From a virus: a DNA stretch of 39,113 bases. The notes beneath the pieces were generated by a model that was not told the origin of the DNA, searched no databases, and saw nothing but the letters and a program-made list of their open reading frames with translations. This document shows, piece by piece, positions 34,842 to 39,113 of the stretch (the first letter of the stretch is position 1; each line of letters starts with the position of its first letter). The stretch lies in IMG/VR virus record IMGVR_UViG_3300038701_003367, positions 1 to 39,113 of that record. One strand, written 5' to 3'. The position numbers and the translations under genes are program-made.

Positions 34842-37369
34842 CAACCCGACCCTCCACCAATCGTCAGGAACTCCGACGCCATGGGCCCGCTCTCACCATG
34901 CGACCAGGACGCGCGCCCGGTCGACATGATCATCGCCACGGGTCCGTCGATCTTCTTCCGGCCCTTCTGTTTGTCCGGCTTGATCAACCCACCACTGTCC
35001 ACCAGGGTGACAACGTTCCCGATCTCCCAGTTCATCACCGGATTGTTGTTGTGGAGCAGCCGCCCCTGAATAATCAGCCGCTCGGTCGCGCGCATCGGTG
35101 CGTTGATTGATATCGCACCGAACCGGTGCTTCAACATCTCGATCCCGTGATCTTCGTCCAACTCCCGCACCAGCCGCGTGGCCATGTGCGGGTCAAAGCA
35201 GATCTCGTCCACCTCGTAGTCCTGGCACAGTTCAACAATGCGATCGCGCACGAAATCCAGATCCACCACCGGCCCGGGTGTCGCCTCGATCCACCCCTCC
35301 TCGATCCAGTGGTGATACGGCACCAGGTGCTTCTTCGACAGTGCCTTCACCTTGTCCCCCGGCATGAAATGCCACGCCAGCAACCAGAAGTAGGGACTGC
35401 CCGCGCTCGGCTCGAAGGTCAGCGTGAAGCTCGTCAGATCGTCGGTCGCACTCAGGTCCAACCCACCCCAGCACCGGCGACCCTTCAGATCCGCCGGCTT
35501 GAATGTCATCGCGCAGGCGGACCACTTGTCATAGTCAACCCAGCGATCCTCCGTTTGGCTCCAGTCGTTCAGCCGGTACCGGCGAAACTGCGCCCAGTCG
35601 TTCCCGCCCAGCGCATGCGCGGCACGGCACAGCGCGCCAAAACGTTCCGGCGCAATGATGTCCCCCCACCCCGGATTCACACGGGCCCACACGGCGGGAT
35701 CCATCGGGTCCTCACCCTTCTGGATGCCATACACCCGCGCCAACATCGTCGGGTCGACCACGCGCCCTTCGATGATCGATACGGCCTTGTCATGCACCAG
35801 CCAGCCGATCGTCTCAATGTCGTATTCGCCCGCCGTCGTGATCACGAAGAACAACGGCTGCTTCCGGGATTCCCCGCCATAGTACAGCGTATCGTACAGT
35901 TTCCGCGTCTTGTGGACGTGCATCTCGTCAATGTTTGCGAAGGAAATGTTCAGCCCTTCGTGCGATTCAACCGCCGCGCTCAACACTTCCTGCTTGCTGA
36001 AATTGTGCCGCCAGTGCATCTGCTTCTTGCTCGGTACGATGCGGATGCATGCATCCAGGACCGGACTCTGTTTGACGATCCGGGTGCTCTCCTCGAAGAC
36101 CATCCCGGCCTGCTTCGAATCGACCGCCGCGTTGTAGCACTCCGCCGCGTTCTCCCCGTCCGCGATCAGCATGTAGGGATTCACACCGGAGACGAGGGTG
36201 CTCTTGCCGTTCTTCTTCGGCACCTCGACGTACACGAACCAGACCAACCGCAGCCCGCTCGCCTGACGCCAGCCGAAGGTCGGCCACACGACGTCCTCCC
36301 GCTGCCACCGTGCCGCGACCAGTGGAAGCCCGCCATACGCCCCCTTCGACTGCACACAGAAAAGGCGCAGGAAGTCCGTCGGACGCTGCGCCAATACCCC
36401 ATCGAAATACACGCCCTCCGGCGCGCCCTCCGGCAACTCCGGCACAAACGCCGAAGCCCCCGCCATCCCCCGAATCCCTACACCAGAAACACCACCAGAC
36501 CCCGCACCCCGCGCGCCCGCTGTGGCCACGCCATCAAGACAAGAATGCGAAGCATTCGCGGTCCCCGCGCGCAGCGCGCCCTCTGTTCCCTCTGCGCCCT
36601 CTGCGGCTACCTCATCAGGACAAGGTTGCGCAGCAACCGCGGACCCCGCGCACAGCGCGCCACCCTTCCCCCCTTCGTGCTCTTCGTGGTGAACCCAGTC
36701 CCGCACCCCCGCCCAGGCCGCGCCTTCGAAGACACACGCCGCCCACGGTGCCTCCCTAAACTCATCCAGACGCCACCCCGCGTCCCGCGCCGCCAAACAC
36801 TCCCGACCATAAAACCGCTGATACGCCTCGTTGTCCGCATCACCCCACGCCGTCACCCCACCGGCATCACTCTCCGCCTTTAGCGCCGCCCACTGCTTCC
36901 GGATCGTCGCCCAGTCCGGCGCCCGCGTGTGAAAACCCGCCGCCAGGCGACCCTGACAGAATCGCACCAGGCCAAGGTCACGCGCGCCTCGAAACCCATC
37001 GGACGCGCCCGCCCCGTCCCCGATGGCATCATCACCGTCGGAATCAGCACCAACACGCCCAGCAGCACCAGCACCAGCCGTATCACATTCCAGATCATCC
37101 GCACAAACACCTCCACCCGATAGACGACCCCCAGCGCCCTTTTCTTGCACACCGCCACCGATATGCACCCCAGGCACACCACAACTGATCGCCCAGTCCG
37201 GCGCCCGCTCACTGCGCACCCCCAGCGCCCGCGCCACCGCCTCCGCACCCTCCAGAAACGGCCACACATGGCCCGACCACAAGAACGCCCGCCACGCCAC
37301 GGAAACGCCCGAACCAGACCCGCGCCCCCCACGCCGTCCAACTACATAAACACTCTTCTGCTTCGCCAC
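34841..37369 (-). CDS. terL: Terminase large subunit, with repeat-containing N-terminal extension
   Basis: Residues of about 305-842 are a standard large terminase: Walker A VPKKNGKS (383-390), Walker B ISFANIDEMH with D481/E482, coupling motif FFVITTAG, and nuclease acidic residues at D638 (GGLDLSATDD) and D726 (ICFDPHMA). Residues of about 228-285 are translated dispersed modules of the in-gene subtype. Upstream of them, residues of about 135-225 look coding (VRFCQGRLAAGFHTRAPDW, EAYQRFYGRECLAARDAGW) but are not part of a usual terminase. Codon composition suggests that about residues 95-134 are not coding in this frame, so the true start is probably GTG at 36967. It packages DNA into the head by ATP hydrolysis and cuts concatemers. 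Confidence 0.9.
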   Translation of the reverse strand: MAKQKSVYVVGRRGGRGSGSGVSVAWRAFLWSGHVWPFLEGAEAVARALGVRSERAPDWAISCGVPGVHIGGGVQEKGAGGRLSGGGVCADDLECDTAGAGAAGRVGADSDGDDAIGDGAGASDGFRGARDLGLVRFCQGRLAAGFHTRAPDWATIRKQWAALKAESDAGGVTAWGDADNEAYQRFYGRECLAARDAGWRLDEFREAPWAACVFEGAAWAGVRDWVHHEEHEGGKGGALCAGSAVAAQPCPDEVAAEGAEGTEGALRAGTANASHSCLDGVATAGARGAGSGGVSGVGIRGMAGASAFVPELPEGAPEGVYFDGVLAQRPTDFLRLFCVQSKGAYGGLPLVAARWQREDVVWPTFGWRQASGLRLVWFVYVEVPKKNGKSTLVSGVNPYMLIADGENAAECYNAAVDSKQAGMVFEESTRIVKQSPVLDACIRIVPSKKQMHWRHNFSKQEVLSAAVESHEGLNISFANIDEMHVHKTRKLYDTLYYGGESRKQPLFFVITTAGEYDIETIGWLVHDKAVSIIEGRVVDPTMLARVYGIQKGEDPMDPAVWARVNPGWGDIIAPERFGALCRAAHALGGNDWAQFRRYRLNDWSQTEDRWVDYDKWSACAMTFKPADLKGRRCWGGLDLSATDDLTSFTLTFEPSAGSPYFWLLAWHFMPGDKVKALSKKHLVPYHHWIEEGWIEATPGPVVDLDFVRDRIVELCQDYEVDEICFDPHMATRLVRELDEDHGIEMLKHRFGAISINAPMRATERLIIQGRLLHNNNPVMNWEIGNVVTLVDSGGLIKPDKQKGRKKIDGPVAMIMSTGRASWSHGESGPMASEFLTIGGGSG
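36500..36706 (+). repeat. Module cluster inside the terminase gene
   Basis: Degenerate CGCCCGCTGTGGC unit, GACAAG-flanked GAATGC-GAA-GCATTC, CCCTCTG iteron, GACAAG-flanked GGTTGC-GCA-GCAACC, CTTCGTGCT/CTTCGTGGT iteron. In frame. Confidence 0.85.
36880..37098 (-). CDS. Possible small membrane protein overlapping the terminase N-terminus
   Basis: 72 codons in a frame different from the terminase. It starts MIWNVIRLVLVLLGVLVLIP at ATG 37098, 10 bases after GGAGGT, with a clear single membrane helix and G/C-ended codons in its first half; the terminase frame is T-ended in the same place. The last roughly 25 residues are Arg-rich and may be shadow coding. I favour a real small gene just before terminase, ending within it. 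Function unknown. Confidence 0.35.
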   Translation of the reverse strand: MIWNVIRLVLVLLGVLVLIPTVMMPSGTGRARPMGFEARVTLAWCDSVRVAWRRVFTRGRRTGRRSGSSGRR

Positions 37370-37422
37370 CCGATCTCCACACTCACCACCCCTAAACCAT
37401 CAACTACTTCGAAATCAAAATG

Positions 37423-37731
37423 CTACGCCTCGTCATGTGTGCCCACCGACTCATCTTCTAAGAATGCCCGCCGCGCAGCCTCGACCCGTCTCGTTATTCG
37501 CTCCAGTTCTTCCACCAGGATCGGTTGAATCTTTTTCGACAACTCCGGTCCAAGTTCGCATTCATAACGCACCTCAGACGATTTAAGCAATACAAAATCA
37601 TGCTCGACGCCCGTGAATTTTCTGGTTATATGTTCCAGTCGCTCCCGCTGCTGCTCTTGTCGACAAAGTTCCCCAAGCCACGAAGGAACAGTGCTTGTTT
37701 CTGACACATCTCGTCCCGTACCCATACCCAT
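37423..37731 (-). CDS. Hypothetical protein, 102 aa
   Basis: Acidic helical protein (VPSWLGELCRQEQQRERLEH, VEHDFVLLKSSEVRYECELG, then ELSKKIQPILVEELERITRR). No family recognised. Codon use is noticeably less G/C-biased than surrounding genes (many AAT/ATA/TTT), suggesting a more recent acquisition. It lies between the methyltransferase and terminase genes. Confidence 0.6.
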   Translation of the reverse strand: MGMGTGRDVSETSTVPSWLGELCRQEQQRERLEHITRKFTGVEHDFVLLKSSEVRYECELGPELSKKIQPILVEELERITRRVEAARRAFLEDESVGTHDEA

Positions 37732-37740
37732 CTCAACATC

Positions 37741-37764
37741 TCCCTTCGTGCTCTTCGTGGTGTA
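37741..37764 (+). repeat. CTTCGTG iteron between methyltransferase and hypothetical gene
   Basis: CTTCGTGCT/CTTCGTGGT directly 3' of the methyltransferase gene. Confidence 0.7.
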
Positions 37765-37770
37765 GCTGCC

Positions 37771-38454
37771 CTACGCCGCATCAACCACCACCCCCGGCCA
37801 ATCCCAACTCAACACCCGCGCAGGCGTCTCCGGGTCCATCTTCCGCCGATACACCGTCATCACACACCCCCGCGGATTCGTCTCCTGTTTCAGCGGATAG
37901 TGCATCAGGTAATTCACACGCGGACAAAGATTGATAATCTCGTCCGCATGCAGCTGCGCAAAGCGCGCCCACGCCTGCTCTACCCCCGGCAACCCGATCA
38001 CCACCACCACATTCCCCCAACACCGGGTCGCCTCCGCATGCGCCTTCAGATGCCACGGATACACATCCGCAAAACCCGGATTACACCACGCGCGCGCGTA
38101 GCCTTTCGGGTCCGCGGACTCCCGAAGCCAGCGCAAACCCGGATCGAGCGCATCACGCGCCTCATCAAAGAACACTTCACACTTCGTATTCACCTTTGAC
38201 GCGCAGACATCCACCTGAAACCCATACACCGCCTGCACCGCTGCCCAGAAGTCCGGCGGCGTCTCACACCGCTGCAGCAGCGCCACCCGCTCCGCCTTCG
38301 TTAATGCGGCCTCCGCCGATGCCCGTTGTGCCTCCAGCTTCCGGATACCCGCCCGCATTTCCTTGTATGAGATCTCCTCCGCAGCCCGCGCCGCCTCGAG
38401 ACGCGCATACTCCGCCACCCACGACTTCGGATACGTATCAGAAAACACCATCAA
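37771..38454 (-). CDS. Phage N6-adenine methyltransferase (Dam-like)
   Basis: 227 residues. An N-terminal coiled-coil region of about 70 residues (EARAAEE..., IRKLEAQRASAEAALTKAE) precedes the catalytic part: CETPPDFWAAVQAVYGFQVD, then VCASKVNTKCEVFFDEARDA, then WCNPGFADVYPWHLKAHAEA. This order (TPxxfw, then D-v-CA, then WCNPPf) is that of the phage Dam-type methyltransferases. The catalytic NPPF is NPGF here, a substitution worth noting. It probably protects phage DNA. Located directly beside the terminase, as often in siphoviruses; start overlaps the terminase small subunit stop. Confidence 0.8.
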   Translation of the reverse strand: MMVFSDTYPKSWVAEYARLEAARAAEEISYKEMRAGIRKLEAQRASAEAALTKAERVALLQRCETPPDFWAAVQAVYGFQVDVCASKVNTKCEVFFDEARDALDPGLRWLRESADPKGYARAWCNPGFADVYPWHLKAHAEATRCWGNVVVVIGLPGVEQAWARFAQLHADEIINLCPRVNYLMHYPLKQETNPRGCVMTVYRRKMDPETPARVLSWDWPGVVVDAA

Positions 38455-38952
38455 TCACATCTCCCCAGCCGGCCGCCCTGGACCCTTCCCGGGGTCCGGC
38501 GCCTCCACACCCAACGAATCACTGTACTCCTTCAACAGCCGCAGCATGTCCCGCCGCACCGCCACCATCGGATGCGCCTTTGTTTGCCCGAACCGGTCAC
38601 ACAATACCGCGCCATCCGCCTGCACCATGCGTCGCGCCTCCTGCGCCGCGTCATAGGCCTCCAGCGTCGCCTTCAACATCAACAGACCATTAAAAGCAAA
38701 CTGCACCGTCGACACGTACCAGTACCACCACTGCCGCGCCTCCGCGCTCAACGTGTCCGGTGCCTCCCACAACTGCTTCGCCTCCCCATCCACCAGCACA
38801 GAGATCTTCCGCAAAGGCTGCTCAAACACCACCCCGCTCGCCTTGCTCCCAGCCCCCGCCCCCGCCTTCAGTTTCGCCGCCGCCGTCGTCGGTCTCGCCT
38901 TTGGTTTCGCCTTAACCTTCCGCTTCCCGTCCGCCTTCTTCTTCGTCACCAT
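38455..38952 (-). CDS. terS: Terminase small subunit, P27-like
   Basis: 165 residues. A Lys/Ala-rich basic start (TKKKADGKRKVKAKPKARPT) is followed by a helical DNA-recognition region typical of P27-family small terminases: WEAPDTLSAEARQWWYWYVS, then LLMLKATLEAYDAAQEARRM, then KAHPMVAVRRDMLRLLKEYS and a Pro/Gly-rich tail. GGATGGAGG precedes ATG 38952. It binds the packaging site and recruits the large subunit; in such phages the pac/cos site is usually close, possibly in the 160 bases to the right. Confidence 0.75.
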   Translation of the reverse strand: MVTKKKADGKRKVKAKPKARPTTAAAKLKAGAGAGSKASGVVFEQPLRKISVLVDGEAKQLWEAPDTLSAEARQWWYWYVSTVQFAFNGLLMLKATLEAYDAAQEARRMVQADGAVLCDRFGQTKAHPMVAVRRDMLRLLKEYSDSLGVEAPDPGKGPGRPAGEM

Positions 38953-39094
38953 CCAACAACCTCCATCCGTTCAACCCAACACAACACCGACCACCCCAGC
39001 ACCGCCGCAACAACCGAACCCACATCTCCCCAACGCCATCGCCTACACCACCCCGGAATTTTTTCCACTAACAATTATTTTTTCCCGCGCGCGA
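38953..39094. other. Non-coding region upstream of terminase
   Basis: No gene supported. Contains GGATGGAGG for the small terminase, and two copies of GGAAAAAAT about 20 bases apart (39090-39058). As the region directly upstream of terS, it is a candidate for the packaging (pac/cos) site, by position only. Confidence 0.3.
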
Positions 39095-39110
39095 GAGGGC
39101 ATACGCCCTC
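39095..39110. other. Perfect hairpin at the right edge
   Basis: GAGGGC, loop ATAC, GCCCTC. It stands 140 bases before the terminase small subunit start, in an AT-mixed non-coding stretch (38953-39113) that contains a duplicated GGAAAAAAT motif. Possibly a terminator for a gene outside the window or part of a packaging site. Confidence 0.35.
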
Positions 39111-39113
39111 CTT

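Noticed and set aside
1-39113. tRNA or rRNA genes
   Set aside because: I looked for cloverleaf-like patterns and TTCGA-type loops and saw none that fold convincingly.
1-39113. Transposase or reverse transcriptase that could drive the repeats
   Set aside because: No DDE/DDD, HUH or RT motif is present in any supported gene, so the mobilising activity, if any, must come from the host or elsewhere.
1-39113. Window as a complete circular phage genome
   Set aside because: Joining the ends stops the DnaB frame after about 45 codons, so genes are missing beyond the left edge.

Overview
The window is a GC-rich slice (strong G/C at third codon positions) of a temperate, tailed, siphovirus-like phage or prophage. 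The evidence is a complete HK97-type head and long-tail gene set, an endolysin, a tyrosine integrase and a divergent repressor switch. The host cannot be named from the sequence. A lipobox protein, a GH19-type endolysin and a BamE/SmpA-like membrane protein suit a diderm host. The dispersed iterons are of a kind I associate with environmental Planctomycetes/Verrucomicrobia/Lentisphaerae-type genomes; this is a weak inference.

Layout. Bases 8961 down to 1 (minus strand) form the early leftward operon: a Xre-type repressor, small overlapping genes, two apparent structured RNAs (7244-7023), a DUF2303-like protein, an endolysin, a lipoprotein, nucleotide-related enzymes (DUF1937/deoxyribosyltransferase-like, DUF5131), and the first codons of a DnaB helicase cut by the window edge. 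Bases 9075-11886 (plus strand) hold the lysogeny arm: an HTH regulator, a membrane-anchored protein with two BamE-like repeats, and the integrase, closed by a strong hairpin terminator. Bases 38952 down to 12134 (minus strand) form the late operon in transcription order: terminase small subunit, Dam-like methyltransferase, terminase large subunit, zinc-ribbon proteins, portal, small membrane proteins, S49 head protease, major capsid protein, head-tail connectors, tail tube, tail chaperones (with a -1 slippery site), tape measure, an NHL beta-propeller tail protein, a second DNA methyltransferase, and large distal tail proteins.

The most unusual property is a modular repeat system. Nearly every intercistronic gap, and the inside of at least eight genes, carries composite modules made of (i) mini-hairpins with three-base loops whose stems differ by paired, compensating changes and (ii) short iterons of about 9 nt (CCCTCTGTT/CCCTCTGCG/CCCTCTGTGG and CTTCGTGCC/CTTCGTGGT). 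All 24 full-length CCCTCTG iterons I found point the same way on the plus strand, whichever strand the adjacent genes use. Copies within reading frames belong to a different flank subtype from those between genes; the subtype between genes carries a stop codon in the corresponding frame. These modules also create many long spurious open frames on both strands, which are left out here.

Joining the two ends of the window would stop the DnaB frame after about 45 codons, so the sequence is probably a slice of something larger rather than a complete circular genome.
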